A stretch of 64,000 nucleotides of DNA, from NCBI RefSeq assembly GCF_040954835.1, contig NC_090704.1, positions 39,622,979 through 39,686,978 on the forward strand, written 5' to 3'. The notes under the pieces are model-generated. The model was given only the letters and a program-made list of their open reading frames with translations. It was not told where the DNA came from and ran no database searches. The number at the start of each line of letters is the position of its first letter. Positions within the stretch are counted from its first letter, which is position 1. The stretch comes from Lepisosteus oculatus (lineage: Eukaryota; Chordata; Actinopteri; Semionotiformes; Lepisosteidae). Of the stretch, positions 1 to 14,000 are shown in pieces. The position numbers and the translations under genes are program-made.

Positions 1-3000
1 CACAAAAATCATGAACTTTGTGGAAGTAAAAAGTCGCCATAGAGACTCACATTCACGTTACAGGGATGTGATGAGGCCCTTCCCAGTCTCTAGTCACCAT
101 AATGACAACTGTGATTTACGAGTGAATAAGACCAGGTAGTGCAGCGCACGTTCCACCACAGAAATGATCCAGAGTGAAAGTTTATGCAGAGTTAACAAGT
201 AAGTAGTATTTGTTGGCAAAACCATCTTGAAATCAAATATTCACAAGTATTCACAAGCCTGCTTGTTTAAAATGTAATAAGGCCACAACACGTCATCGGA
301 AGATTTATTGCCTTATTCTGAATCACAGAACATGGCTCTGCACATACCTGGAAATGTAGGCTATTTTGTCATGTAAATCGGAGCTACAGTGTACATTTTA
401 CTTTTATTGTGGTTTAAAATGCAGAATATTGACATATTAACAAGAACATGAAAGTGTTAGTCAGAGAGGGCTCAATGGGAAGCTGGATTAAGAGATTTAT
501 TATTTAATTTCTCCGGAATATGACTTTTGTTCTGGATGTTTTTATGGTAAGATTTCAGTTTATTTAAAAACCCTTTAAAATAGTGATTTTCTTTTCAAGA
601 AATTGGGCTCTGGCTGGTTTAATACCAACCATAAAACTGGAGTTTCAGGGGAATGAGCTAGACGCACTGCAGAAGTAAAAATTCATTGCCAGACATAACC
701 AGCCAGATGTTCTTCCTCGGGGAGTGGAATATTTTTAACTGTGAATAAAAGATGTTAATTTCATTGCTGCATAAATATTGCGGTTTCACTCAAGGCTTCT
801 TTTCAGTTACCGTCTGTGAAAATTGTAGACAATTGCCTTCAGGCCATGCTAGGTTAACTGAAGTTTTTAACCATGTGTCGATGTATCTTTCACAGAGGCA
901 TTTTCATTGTTGGCACTCAGTATGAGTACTTTGTTTTCCTTCCCAGAGGTAAGGATGGTTCGTGCAAAAAGGTATATAGTCGTTTTAACTAAAATAGCAA
1001 ACAGAAAATTAAATACTAAAGAGGAATATTCTTTATATACATAGTGTGGAACGGCTTAAATTCCTGTGACTAAAAAGTTTAGAACATTAAACAGATATTA
1101 TGATTTAATTATAGTATAGTGTATTTGTCATTATCTTCCATTGCCACTTTACTTTCCTGAGAGGAGATACTTCATTAACTTAATTTCCTTGTTATGGAAA
1201 TGTCCATTTGATAAATATTTTGCAGTAACAGAGAAGCACTGACCTAAATGGATTTTTTTTAAATAAAGCGAAAGTTTGTATATTTGAGTCTGCTTATTAG
1301 CCGCAACATCTGTTTTTTTAGATTAAGTATTCTTGCATTAAGAGCCCGATATAAGAATAAATTGAGCTGTGCTGTAATAAGGGAGTTGGAGTGAAGAGCC
1401 ATTTAGTGCGATCTCATAACGTTAAACAGTGTGATGTGCTGTGTTTGAGAACATGAATCACATTGCATAAAGAACGTCACAGAACCAGCATTAATCTTGT
1501 CACTAACATAGAGGTTTGGAGAGTCAGGAATCCTCTTGAGCTACTCTGTGATTGCTAAGAAAAATAGAGCACTGCTGTTTCATGTGGCATGAATAATTAT
1601 TGTAAACCTGAAGGTTATTAATTTATATCTCTTGGCCTGCTTTCTTTTTCCTTTCTTTTGACACTATCTGTCACTGGAAGGCTTGCTTTGCATTGTTCCT
1701 GCCACACATGTACTAATTACCCTTCATTAGTGGTATTCAAGAGTTTCAGACAAAGACTGTAAAAAACATTAGGAGTCTGTGTTCCTGACTAATCAAAACC
1801 CTCTGAGTAATCAGTTAGTGACACACAGACTCTGACTGTACACCATGTCGTTGTGATCAGGATACAGAGCAGTTCAAGCACAACTCTTGCTGATCACATT
1901 CCTGTGCAATCACAATGCTGCACCTTAAGAAAAGGAAAAACATTCTTGGGTGTCTGTATGTGTAATTATGCTACTGACAAAGCGTTTGCCACTGCTGTTC
2001 TCTTGAGAGTAAATGAGAAAGTGAACAATAACGCCAAGACACTCAGAGTAGCTAAAGAACCTCTAGGGTCTAGGGCAGAATTATTGGCGTAATTTTTATT
2101 TCATGTTAATGCGATCATAGTGCAGTAGTAGCAATAGAATTACTAGCTACTTTTTTAAAAAAAAGACTTTTCATTTAAACAGAACGTAACCTGTTAAACA
2201 ATATCCGTTTCATCATCAGTATCCCACCTGAGCCAAGAATACATTTTTACTGCACTACTAGATTCCACTGCTGGTGGAAAGAACTGTTTTTCTATCGATA
2301 TTGCTGTCAAATGGTGAAGCACGGCTATATAGTTAGGGGTCTTTTTTGCTCACAGGCAAGGACACAAACTCCACTTAAGTCAGAGCTGCCTGCAGCAGAG
2401 CCAAATTCTGAATAAAGGCCAGAAATCTCAGTATATTACAACATAAAAATGTTACAATGTAAAAACAAAATAAAACAGGTTTAAATAGTTAAATGAAGAT
2501 GACTATGTCCCTTTAACCTTCAACACATCTTAGTGTATTTTTCCATGTTAAGAGTAACTACTGCTTTACATATGCTTGGAATATAGTCTTTATATAATAT
2601 GGAGATAGGCAATAGAGAGTGTCAAAATATGAATGGGCTGGCTGAAGAATTGTAGCACAGTGGTATGAAGGAAATCTGGTGAAAGTTCCAGACTCAGTAA
2701 AAGTCTGATGCAAACTTGCATATACTCATCCTTTTGGAATTTATAAACTTATGGCTTGAGTTATGAACCCAGCTTAAAATTCATGTAAAACATTCTGATA
2801 AAATAATTTTTAATCAAGCACAATGCATACTGAATCTTTGGAGCTTGAAGGAAAAACCCCAGTTTCATTAACATGGAAAATCACTTCTGTGCCCTGTCTT
2901 TTTCCTTGATTCTTACATGGTTGGATGCCTTGTGATCTTTATACTTATTTTCCATTGGGCAGTTCCAGCAAATGTGACACTAGATATTAAAACCCAATAC

Positions 3001-6000
3001 TAAATCACAATTTAATTCTGTACCCTTGTTCTGAGAGTCTGGTCTTTGATCACCATCTGTGTTTTAGGTTGAATGGCTTCTGACAATCTAAGAATAGGCA
3101 AGGGCAGTGCCATCTCTGGATATCTACAACATTGAGTGAACCAATCCGTAAATTACTCCAGAGCAAAAAGGCAGGCATCATATTACAGTATGACACATTA
3201 AAGGTTCACTGGCCTTTGTAAAAAAACTGTATCATAGAAACTGCAATGTGGAGCAATGAAATTTGGTACACATGCAGTTGGGACCAAGTTGGTCCTGTGA
3301 ACAACAACTGTCCGTGCAGCTGTGTTTCACACTGTTCCATGGACATCATAGACACCAGTGGTGGTCATGTTGTGCTGATATAACCCCCTCTGGTACACAC
3401 TGTAATGGGCTATGGGAATGCATGCCCCTTTTGTGCATACAGCAAATTTCTTTGGTCAGTTAATTGTTTTCTTTGCACTGTTCCTCTACTAATCTAACTA
3501 CCTTCATGAGCACCATGAGCTTTTTAACTCCTAGTATCAAAACATATAGAATGTTAGCCAAATACAGGCTCGCACTTTGATTCATTGATTCACGGGAGAC
3601 ATAGTTAGACTGATTTTTGGACCTCAATTCAAAACATTCAGGAGACAGAGGTGCTCTTCATCACTGATAAACATAGGAGGCTAACGTTGCTCTTCTTTGC
3701 TATTATCAAACTGTTTTAGATTTTTTTTTGTTTAGGCTAGGTCTCAATTGTCTCAAAAAGCATGAACTCAGATTTATCATTTTTTACATAAGTTGTAGTT
3801 AAGACCCTTGGTTCCATCTTCTGAAGGTTTTTTTTTCTCTCAGCAATAGGTTGAGACACCACATAAACCTGAATAAAGGGTGTCAGGTCAATCTTCCTCA
3901 TGAATTCTCTAACTTGCCTGAATAAAACATTTGTTTTAAGTTTCCGCAGTAGTGAACACTCAGGAAATTATTGGTACATGTGACTCTAATTAAACCAGAA
4001 TTATACATTGTATAAATGTATTGTGACATGTAATTGTGAGAATAATTTTGATACAATGTTCATTGCTCTCATTTTCAATCCTAACAGCACTTTGGAGTCT
4101 ATGCATTGATTAGAACGTCAATGACGATTGAGGAAGAACAGACATCGATAACTGTTATTATGCAAGCTGTTTCAAGAGAAGGGACAAGCTAGCTTTCATC
4201 TCTTAATGAGATTCGGTAAAGACTGAAGCTGCTTTTCAAAACTAATGGGGCTTGTCTGCTTTACTATTCCGGAGCTTCATGGATTATTGCCTTTAGCAGT
4301 CTCTGTTCTACCTAGATTCCATTTCCATTCATCTGCACAGTTGATTGACCACCTCCCCATTAAACTGTGTCTATTGGCTTATTTCTCTTATGGAGTAATT
4401 CTTTTTATCTGATATTGGGAATTTTGGAATGACTGTTTTATGTACTATATTGACTTTTTGTGTTAAAATGGGGATCAGGAAGCTTGGTAGTTTTTTTGCA
4501 TTCAAAAATGTTTTGTAGCCGTGATAGTAGAACCATAGCAAATAGTGCCGCACTTTAAGTTGGTGGCACCATCCACTTAATAATCTGCTCTTTTTAACAA
4601 GGTTTGTCTTCTTAATTCTACTGGTTTTCATCAAATCTTAGTGTCATTAATTAGATATTGAATATTATCATCTCTTTTATGCTTGTCACAAAGGAAGGCA
4701 GAACTTGACCAGTGCCATATTTGTCTCTGGTAACAGAAAAGGGTGTGCTTATGCTGTGATTACTTTTGTACTATGTGTGCTGTCCTTATCTTAATAAATT
4801 CATATTTTTATGAATACAGCAACAGCTGTACCATCTCATGGTTCTGACATATGAAACAAGCTTTTGTCAGTAGCTAATTTTGCTGGAATCACCAAACCTT
4901 AGTTTAACTTTGCATGCAAATTTGAGATATACAACACTAAGAGAGGGTAGAGCCAAATGCTTTTCATCCTGCTTTTACAAATTTGTGTACTTTTAAGAAG
5001 AGCACTTTCATATTTGCAGAGTGGAGCTGAAAATGTCCCGCACAAACAACCAACACCGATGTGTTTCATGTAGTGTGATCCTGAAACCAGCAAATCTTCC
5101 TGGTTTAACAGTGGGGATTTGTAAATTGTCCCATTGCTTCAAATGCAGACATTGAGTTAAATTTTTTATATGGAAAGTAAATGCTGGGTTCTTCTGGAGT
5201 GCCCTCTCACAACAGTGTGACTGCGTAGTTAAAGTGCACTCACTTTAAAATAATGTTATTTTCTGTTCCATTTTTATCTGCTGTCAGTCCATTCATCTTA
5301 AGTATTTGATTTTTCTTAAAAGCACCAAAAATAGTCCAAATGTGCCTGGAATTGAGGATGATTCTATTTCAGAAATGCATTAAACTCCTGTTTTTAAATC
5401 CTAAACAGTTACCTTAAAGAATGTCAAAGAAGAGCAGAAACAAACATTTCAGTGAGGGCGAATTTTATTAAAACTTCCTTGTGTACTTTTATTAATAGAC
5501 AAATAATTTAGGGTTCTGACATGTTTAATTGTTCTTTTACACTAATTTTGTGTTACATTTAGTGTTTTGACCTGATCAGTCATGAAGTTAACACATTCTT
5601 GAATTGTGTCCTTGGCCACATTTTGCCCACATTGAATAGGTTTTTTTAACCATTAAATCAGAACATTACCAAGGTTAGCAAACTAGAGGGGGGCATTCAG
5701 CCAATGAAATACCTAACATTTGAAACATCTAAATTTAAGAAAATGGATGAATCATAATTGGCACTTGCTCTAAATTTTTTCTTTACAATGTGTTGTGCCT
5801 AATTATTTTTCCATACTGTATATAGTAAATGATCATGTATGAAATTCAAGTATGGTGCTAAATCAACTCGATTGTCATGAAATTTTGGACAGGGGCAGGC
5901 CTAGGTGTATTGAGCATGTAAGTCACACACTGTTTGCTTTGCTGTCGAAAGCAGTAGATACCAGGCATAGTGGGTTATGTTGAATAATATGTGTCAGAAT

Positions 6001-7058
6001 ACATAAGACACCTCTTCAAGAGAACACGTTGATCTGATTTCAGTGTGGCATCACCACAGCTTCAATTTCAGTGAAATAATATTGCATCAGTGTTTCAGTG
6101 AACAAGCACAAAACCCTCTTCATGACCCAGTGAGCCTGTGCTATTAGTACAGATTTAAATGTAGTGATTAATTTCACAAAGATCTTTTTCTTTTTGTGCT
6201 CGGTTGCTGTGAAAGGCAGATTAAATAAAGGTGGCTATAGTTTTAAATTATGTAGCAATAAGTTGCCTTTGTACCTGGTTAAACGTTCAATACATTTTTA
6301 TGCATTAAATGTATCGTCTTGCTGCTGCTTAGTGCGAATTGGGTATTAAGGCCAACACTGTCTGTACACTGTCAGTAAACCTCAAAAACAGATGAGAGAC
6401 ATTAATCAGAGCCTGGTGGAGTTCAATGAAATATTAACTGTAGCAATAAAAGTTTAATGTAGGATGAATATATTCTTTATCGTGAAGAAGCAGAGTAGTT
6501 TTTTTTTCTTATTTTTAAAACCATACTTTTAAAGGTATTGTGTTAAGGTTGAGGAACATAACATTTTCTTATTGGGTAATTCTCATTGCTGCTTAACATC
6601 ATCTGCATTTGAACTGGTATTATTTGATTTATAAATTGAAAGTTATTTTACATGCATTTTCTTCAGAAAATAACATTACTTTTAGAATAGGAGTCACCTG
6701 TGTGCATTATAAACTAGGTTTCACATGGCTCAATAATTACTAATCTGCTCTAGTTTCATTACAGACCTAAAGCTCTTGCGTGACAGGTTTAATGATTTGT
6801 TTTGATGTAATTTTCTCTAATTTACCCTTTTTAAATTTCAGAATTAGGACAAACAACATGGGAAGTTAAGTGATGGGGCTTTTAAGGGACTGAGATTCTG
6901 AATGACAAATACGTACCATAGAATGTGAATCACTTTAAATATAGTCAGGTTGATCCATGAGAATTGTAATGCTGATAGTTCTTCCATGTGGTATTCTGTT
7001 CAGTCCATGTGAGATGGGGTGTGATGTGGATTTGATTTGTTTTTCTCTTTTTCTGTAG
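1..7058 (+). other. Presumed DUS1L intron, no coding exon seen
   Basis: This AT-rich stretch lies upstream of the first DUS1L exon visible in the window. The preceding exon of that gene should encode the lysine-rich segment and first zinc-binding Cys pair, and I could not find it here. I therefore read the stretch as intron whose 5' end lies outside the window. Short open frames are scattered through it, but none resembles a known protein or is flanked by convincing splice sites. No repeat family was recognised. The intron assignment is inferred from the gene order. Confidence 0.55.
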
Positions 7059-7134
7059 GGTAATAAGTGTGTCTTCAGCCTGTGCCGGGGATGCTGTAAG
7101 AAGAAGTCTTATAAAGAAATGGCTGACTGTCCAG
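7059..7134 (+). CDS. dus1l: DUS1L penultimate coding exon
   Basis: A 76-nt exon encodes [16 protein letters not shown] and then SYKEMADCP plus the first base of Gly. It is preceded by a pyrimidine-rich acceptor ending CTGTAG and followed by donor GTGACC. The Cys spacing [10 protein letters not shown] is the family signature for the DUS1L C-terminal region. The upstream frame is assumed to be phase 0, because GGT supplies the Gly found at this point in the human protein. Confidence 0.88.
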
Positions 7135-10053
7135 GTGACCTTTTTGGGGGCTTATCCCAGAGATACACAGTGCTCTATGGCCAGGGTCCTGCTGGACTGC
7201 ACACTCTGCTAGTGTTCATTACAGCTGAGCTTAATTGCCTAATTGAAGCCTTAATTGCACTAGAAAGTGGATTGATTTGGAATATTTGAATGTTGGTTCT
7301 CAATTTAAAACCTTGGGATTTTAATTTACTGATGAAACTCAATAGTTCAAAGGCAGCCTCCAACACTAATGAGCTGAAATGTCAAAAGGTTGAAATTAAA
7401 CCTGTTGAATGGATTAAGGGCTCAGCTTTGTAACTGAGAACTTGAATGGAAAAAGAACGCAGTTGTGTGGTCCTGCAGGACCATGATGGGGAATCCCTGC
7501 TTCATGGCACGGCTCGGTCTGTGTGGCAGCAGCAGCTCCCCACAGACCCTGCTAAACAGGATTTTTGTTTTTACTGATTTATTTTTATTTTTATTGTAAT
7601 TACTTTTTATTTTCCTGACTTTTTGTTTCCATCTGATGAGCATGAAGATGAGGTTATCTTGATGTTACATCCTATTTTTTGTCTTTGAAGACAGTATGTT
7701 GAATAAGAGCTGTGGCCTTGTCGGCTGTTTCATTTACATTGCTGATGTTTATTTCATTTTAAAGAGGCATGACAATTTAAGGTTTTGTAAAAAATATGGA
7801 GTGGCCAATGACCGTGAAAACAAAATCCTTAAAAATGTTTTAAGAAAATGGGAAGAATTTTTCTGAATACTTTTCTAGACAAAGCTTTCAATACTGTGTT
7901 GATACTGTGTGAGTGGGTGGTAATTTCACAGCACCCATCACATTGTTCACACAGAGACGTTTCTTTAAGCATTTCGCACTGGAGGGAGTGGGAACCAGTT
8001 TTCTACTGAAATCAAATCTTCCAAAAGCTGTTAGCTTTGCTGTATCCTTAGAATAAAGGGTCTTCTTTCTTAGAACAAAGAGCAATCTATTCTTTTATGT
8101 TCATCACTAGCATAATTAGTACTAACATTCAGAAAATGATGAAGCTCTGAAAATTCTCCAGAGTTTGTATCACAAGGCTTGTTACATATCCCAATAGAGC
8201 TTAATTAGCTACTCACACATTCACACAATGTTTCTTAGTTGTACTTAAAACTTTGTAACTGCTCCTTGGAGAAGATGTCAAATGCCACAAAGCACTGAGT
8301 TAGAACATTGATAAGTATCCCCTTAAATGAGTGTTGTGGCAAATTCAGTCTGTTTTTTTTTATTTTCAACTTTGGATTGGAAGCTAATACTCGACTTACA
8401 GTCTTAATTACTGCACTTGGGAATGTGAGTTTGCTGACTTCTCCAACATACTGACCTATTAGTGCATCATGATTTGGGCAGTACTGGTTACAGGCTCAAA
8501 CCAGTGACCTTTGTGTGGCAGGGCACAACAAGATTGGTGTGGCAAATGATTTAAGTCGGATTGAATGAGTATTCTAATGGTTCCTGCTCCCCGCTTGTGT
8601 GTGGAATGTAAAGTAGCATCCAGTAACAGAATGCCTAAAGACTATGCAGTTGGAGGTAATGTTCTGGTGATTAGAAAGCTCGCCATTGTCAGCTAGCAGA
8701 GAGCCATTCAATCACCTATGTTTCCTATTGAGTTGATGGTATTTGAGAACACCAGTTTCTTTATTTGCATCTCACGGTGTGTGGCCTAATGAGTTTTGCT
8801 CTGACCTGCCACAGTAAATGAAAGGCCATGTGACTCATTGCTGCCATGCAGGTGAGAATGAAATGGCAATTGGTATGAAGTGGAAATTAAATGGATGTTA
8901 TTTTTCCCACTATGTCTAGGAGATCTGTGACTACTACTCACAATTTCCCAGAGTGCTGGGCCCTTCTTAGTTTTAGTGTCATGAATCACTAGACATAGAA
9001 ACAAAGCAGGGAAGCTGTAGGACCCCTATGACTAGCTGTATGGTATACATATCCCTTACTCTTAAAGAATGCTTTACAGCTATAATAGGGAACCCCTCTA
9101 TCACCACCAGTGTGTAGCCCCCACCCGGATGATGCAGTGACAGCCAAGTACGCTCACCACACACTGGCTCTCAGTGGGGAGAAGAACAGTGAGATGAAGC
9201 CAGTTCATAGATGGGATTATTATGGCCATGATTGGTAAAGGCTGAAAGGAAATTTGTCTAGGACCCTGGGATAACACCCCTTTCAAAAAATTGAAACTTT
9301 TCCTTTCAAAAAATGCCCTCATCTGAAGACGGCACCTTTGTACAATATAGTATCCCCGTCGCTATACTGGGACATTAGGACCCACATGGACCACAGGGTG
9401 AGCGCCCCCTGATGTCCTCACTGACACCTCTTCCAGCAGCAACCTTAGTTTTTCCCAGGAGGTCTCCCATCCAGGTACTGACCAGGCTCACACCTGCTGA
9501 GCTTCAGTAGGCTGCCAGCTGTGCGATGTAGGGTGATATAGCAGCTGGTTACAAGGCTTTTTTTTTACCGTGGTAATTTGCTCTCTGTTGCATGTTAGAA
9601 ATTAGAACAATTTTATCCGTACTTGTGATTCGGGCGGAACTGTCATTGAAGTATTAAAATCTAAAAATATTGGAAAATATTGAAGTTCTTTAATGCGTGA
9701 TGTTTTCATTCCGTCTTCGAACACAAAACCAAAGCCAGATAGATCACTCATTTACTTTCTGTTTCTTTGCACACATCAGATATTTATGAGGTGTTTAATT
9801 GCAATTATTTATGGTTTTCCTCTTTTCCATCACCTTATTGCTGTGTCGATGCAGGCTGCCAGCTGACCGTGGAGAATCTGAACGCCTCTCGACCTCTGTT
9901 CGTTCCTTGGCAGGTCACGGGCTGCTGTTCAAGACCAAGTACGAGAAGTCGCTGAAGTGGAACTCCGGGCTTGCGGAGGGGCAGGTGAACGGGGAGAGGC
10001 GTGAAGACACCGCCACAGAGCGAGACAGGAGTGAGGGCGACCTGGTGGCCTGA
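7059..10053 (+). CDS. dus1l: DUS1L, tRNA-dihydrouridine(16/17) synthase-like, 3' end only (join 7059-7134, 9914-10053)
   Basis: DUS1L is a flavin-dependent enzyme that reduces uridine to dihydrouridine at positions 16/17 of the tRNA D-loop. Only the C-terminal 71 residues are in the window; the FMN-binding TIM barrel is encoded upstream of base 1. What is visible is a Cys-rich segment, [15 protein letters not shown] followed by ADCPGH, which in the family forms the second half of a zinc-binding-like Cys cluster, and then a basic [13 protein letters not shown] motif. Both agree closely with my memory of the human protein. The two exons join in phase 1, with the split Gly codon restored at the junction. 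The remaining 30 or so residues are hydrophilic and poorly conserved, and end LVA, much like the human end LA. The gene converges on GPS1, with the single-exon GPCR between them. Confidence 0.9.
7135..9040 (+). other. DUS1L last intron, unique part
   Basis: This is intron between the two DUS1L exons. No coding potential with splice support was seen, and no recognisable repeat before about 9040, where a reversed SINE begins. Confidence 0.7.
9041..9530 (-). mobile_element. 5S-rRNA-derived SINE (SINE3-like), reversed and decayed
   Basis: Read on the - strand, the element begins near 9530 with a degenerate 5S rRNA internal promoter, including GGATGGGAGACCTCCTGGG. It continues through the same body as the copy at 15.4-16.0 kb (ACATCAGGGGGCGCT, then CCAGTATAG and ATACTATA) and ends near 9041 with a worn version of the GTAAAGCGCTTTG tail. 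The 5' half is close to the other copy. The 3' half is heavily mutated, with AT-rich replacements around 9255-9310. It lies in the last DUS1L intron, antisense to the gene. Outer limits are approximate and no target-site duplication was recognised. Confidence 0.85.
9914..10053 (+). CDS. dus1l: DUS1L last coding exon
   Basis: The acceptor CTTGGCAG precedes 140 nt that complete the split Gly codon and add 45 residues before a TGA at 10051-10053. The exon starts [15 protein letters not shown], the conserved end of the family, and continues with a low-complexity charged tail rich in Glu and Arg. Its GC content is well above that of the surrounding intron, as expected for coding DNA. Confidence 0.9.
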
Positions 10054-10420
10054 GATAGTCTGGACAGATGTACAGTGTTGCTGCTGCTAACTGTAAACCA
10101 AACCACTCAGAATGGAAAGGAGGAGGGAAAGGGCTGCAGTCTGGACTACACAGTGTATTGGTGCGGGTCCTATTTATTCGGGGTGTCGTCTTGCCGGGAG
10201 ATGGGAAAAGAGTGTTTTTTTTACTTTTTTTTTTTTGCTTTTACAATGAACAGATGCATTTTGAGGAATTGCCCTTTTTAAATATTTATTTCCCACCAAA
10301 CAGCTTTTAAAGCCATTTCCTACTTCCTAAACTTTTGATCTGATATTTGTTTATGAAGGGGGCCCATTATGCCTTTTTACATCAATCAGAATTAAATAGT
10401 GTCTTTTCTCTTTGACTTTA
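10054..10420 (+). other. dus1l: DUS1L 3' UTR with candidate poly(A) signal
   Basis: Non-coding sequence follows the DUS1L stop, with T-rich runs around 10210-10240. I found no AATAAA within the next kilobase. The variant signal ATTAAA at 10391-10396 is the best candidate, giving a 3' UTR of about 360 nt. The end point is inferred. Confidence 0.45.
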
Positions 10421-13400
10421 AATCACCCCCACATCCAGAAGGTAAACCTCCTGACTTAATAGTAACAGGAATGAGGGATTTAGTAGTTTTAATAACAATA
10501 GAAATGTTTTATTGCAGAAAATATGAATTATTATTTTAAGGTTTCTTTTGCATTGGTTGTCCACTTTCTATACTTTCAGTAAGGTCAAAATGGTGAGTGA
10601 ATTTTAATGGTATGTGGTGTGACAAAGCAAACTATATCACTTTATTGCATTAAGATGCTTTGTATTTTAAGGTATTGTGTCTACTGAGTATTGTCAAGTA
10701 TAGGTGTATTGCTGTAACAGAGACAAGGTTACACACAGAAATTTGACACTAATTTAAAGACATCTGAATTATAGACCAAAAATTGCTGAAGACAAAAAAA
10801 CCTAATCATTCGTCCTCCAAATGACTTTGCTGGAAAATGTCCTTAAAATAACAGTGCAAATGCGTTTTCATATAGGTAATTGTTGGACCTGAAAATAATT
10901 GAAATATTTAAACTACTAATCCTAAATAGTCCCAAAGGAAATAATTCACCATGTAAAGTTTAGCCATTTTTGGGATGTGGGGACTGAGATCACTGTTTTT
11001 TACAAAGCCTGTTAATACCTCTGACTTTCCAGAAATATATTTGTAACTGCAGGATGCTTAAGATCCAGAAGACCCTCAGACTGGTGTATGGAACATCAGG
11101 CACACTACTGAAGTCTTAAAGCCTTTCTGTCTATCCATCTTGAAGGACTTTTCCCCAGAGTTTGAAGTGTCCAATTCAAAGACACCCGAGTTCTGAGCAA
11201 AGAGAAGCAACGACTTGTGAATATTCTGTGTTCACCGGCAGAATCTATTTGCTAGATATTGACTACAGAAAGCCTGATTTCTTAGCTTTGAGCAGTGCTT
11301 CCTTTTATCCACATCCACCGCATCAGCAGAGATAACTGAAGAAGAAGGAGAGTCATCCATGGTTTAATTTTATTATCCTGTGGGAATGACATAGGGACTG
11401 TAATTTTCACTTTCATGATCTCAGGATAACCCTGACGTTTTCTAGTAATATTTTTTAATCTGTTAGGACACACAGTTGAGTTCTAGAATGATATTGATTT
11501 CCCATAAATGTATGCTAAAAACAGTCAAGAAACCTAATGATAATAGTACTGTCTATACAGCAGATAAATTCATCTGTGTACATGGCTTGCTCGATTGTTG
11601 GTACCATACTTTGATACTGTTTTTCTGCCTCACCGTTAACTAGATAGTTATTTTTGTCAGAATATTTCATCACACATTTTGAATTGAGGATAAACTGGTT
11701 ATCCTTTTGTTCCTGCTCAGATAACTAGAAAATGTAATAGTGACGTATTCCACATGTAAGTACTATTGTAATTAATTCATTCCATCTGTCTCTGGGATGG
11801 AGAGAATCCTCATCACTCTCATTAACTGTCTTGTGTGCAATACTGTAATCACACAGGACTTTACTATATAATCCAGGGGATGATAATTAAAAAACATGAT
11901 TACAAGAAAAAAACAGATGTGCCCCTCCATAAGACTTTGCTATCAACACAAGCTAAAAAGTTTGAACAATATTTGCTAAACCACACAGGCTGTGAATTTA
12001 ATTTTCTGTCTTGTTCGAATGTAAAAAGCATGATCATAATACTTTATGTAGATCCATCATCTGTATGACATGGACTCTAGTCTATGGACTCTGGCTAGTT
12101 TTGGATTCAGTTTAATGTGTCCTTCGTAAAGTCTTCACTTGACGAAGGTGGATTTTATCTTTTGTCGTTTCATGAGGCTGCATTAAAAACATGCCTTGAG
12201 ATTGAATTGCCCGTTTTGTTATTCTTAAAAGACCATTTAATCTGTGACACAATTACGCTTTCACTCACCTAGCTTAAACGTTCTTAATAGTTATGTCTTT
12301 AACTGTTACATTGGGAATTAAAGAAGCCCTTCTTAAAGAACAAGCCTAGGGTGACTTAGCCTTACCACAGTCTTAGAGTCAATATTGACTTTTCCCTGTT
12401 GCAGGCAAGTTGATATTTTAGATGTTTTGAATTTTAGCTTGACTGTGACAAACCCTTAATGAGAAGCAATCTGGGATCTAGAAGATTGTGTCTGGGTTTT
12501 CCCCTATCAGAATCAATACAGCCTATTCTGTATTACCCAGGAACATGAGTACTCCTTTACGTACCTATAGAAAGATTAGTGCCTTCAAGAGGCATCAGAA
12601 TTCCAGCATCCCAGATTGAGAAGCTTATCCGCTGTTGATCCTCATCAGAGAGCATCTGGGATTCAAAATCCTGTTGAAAACTAAATTCATTTCTAGGAAA
12701 AAAATGGTTTTCAGTCTATGATGATTATTGCTGTCTAGACAGGTCAGTCCACTGAAATGCAGAATAACATTTTGCACTGATTCCATGTTTTAAAATATTG
12801 AATTTATACAACATAAATTCAGTGCCAGACCTTGGGGTGACTATGGAATGCTCCATTGTCCTTGGAGTCTTACATAACATAACAGATGGAGGCGATTGTA
12901 AAAGTTTTCATCTTTCGTGTCCATCGATGTGGTTGTTTTTATTCCAGACTTTCACTGTCGCCTTCAGTACCAATCATTTCCAAAGGTCACTGAAAACAGT
13001 GGACGAGGAACATGTGCTCTGGAAGTAACAAATGAACAATACATTTCTATTCAATCTGTTCATTCCTTCAGCAGTGCTGGAAAGATAAGTTAAAGGGAAA
13101 TATTGTGACAGGGCAATCAGCTCGCTATGGTAATGATTGCAGCAGGAGCAAAGGATGACAATCTCAAATGACTCCAAAAATCACAGATGGCATTAGGCGA
13201 GTGTAGTAAATATCCTGTGTCACACAGAGCTCTTACTCGTAAATAAAAATGGAGACATCAAAAAAATCCCTCAAGGTTTAAAAGTTCATACTCAATCTGA
13301 CATGGCAGGGGTTTGGAAATGTGAAGTGTTCTGTATTGTTTTTAACATCTTTGTAGACATCTTCCTTTACTGACATTCTGCATTGCAGCAACCCTGCAGC

Positions 13401-14000
13401 TCTTCCCTCATTATGCCTTTGTTGTCATTTATGTGTTTTGGGAGGAAGAAAACCTAAATTGTTGAGGATTTTTGGTGTCTTTTTTCAATTGGCAGGAATG
13501 CCATTTGCTGAATTTTGTCCTAATTATTACTGCATTGTTAGCGTTTGCTGTTCCCTTGTGACATCCCACTTAAAAACACGGCACTTTTAGTTCATCATTA
13601 AAGAAGAATGAAGACCGTGTATCTTAAGTATGCACAGAGTCAAAGGAGAGTGTGGACTTCTGCTTAGTCCGTTGTCATGTATTCAGTTGACATCACTGTG
13701 ATGCAAAACTACCAAGGGCATGATATGGTTGTGGCATTTTTTAATTTTCTTTTTTGCCTTGTGGAATTTTTCTCATGGTTTTGGATACACAATAAAAAGG
13801 TTTTTAAGGATTTCAGATTTTTGGTGATTTCCATGTATATATTTGACAGTGAATTGAAGAGAAAGGTCAGATTGAACTTTTTTGGGGGGCACATTAGCTA
13901 ATTCATTTGTGTTTCAGTGTCCACTTAGAAATTGCTCTGTGTAACCTGTTAAAATTAAACAGTGCTGATTGACAGAGGGTAGGTGATAGAGAGAAAATAA
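10421..14000. other. Intergenic, nothing recognised
   Basis: AT-rich DNA between the DUS1L 3' end and the CpG-rich domain around the GPCR. Open frames here are short and lack splice or homology support. No repeat family or RNA gene was recognised. Confidence 0.6.
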
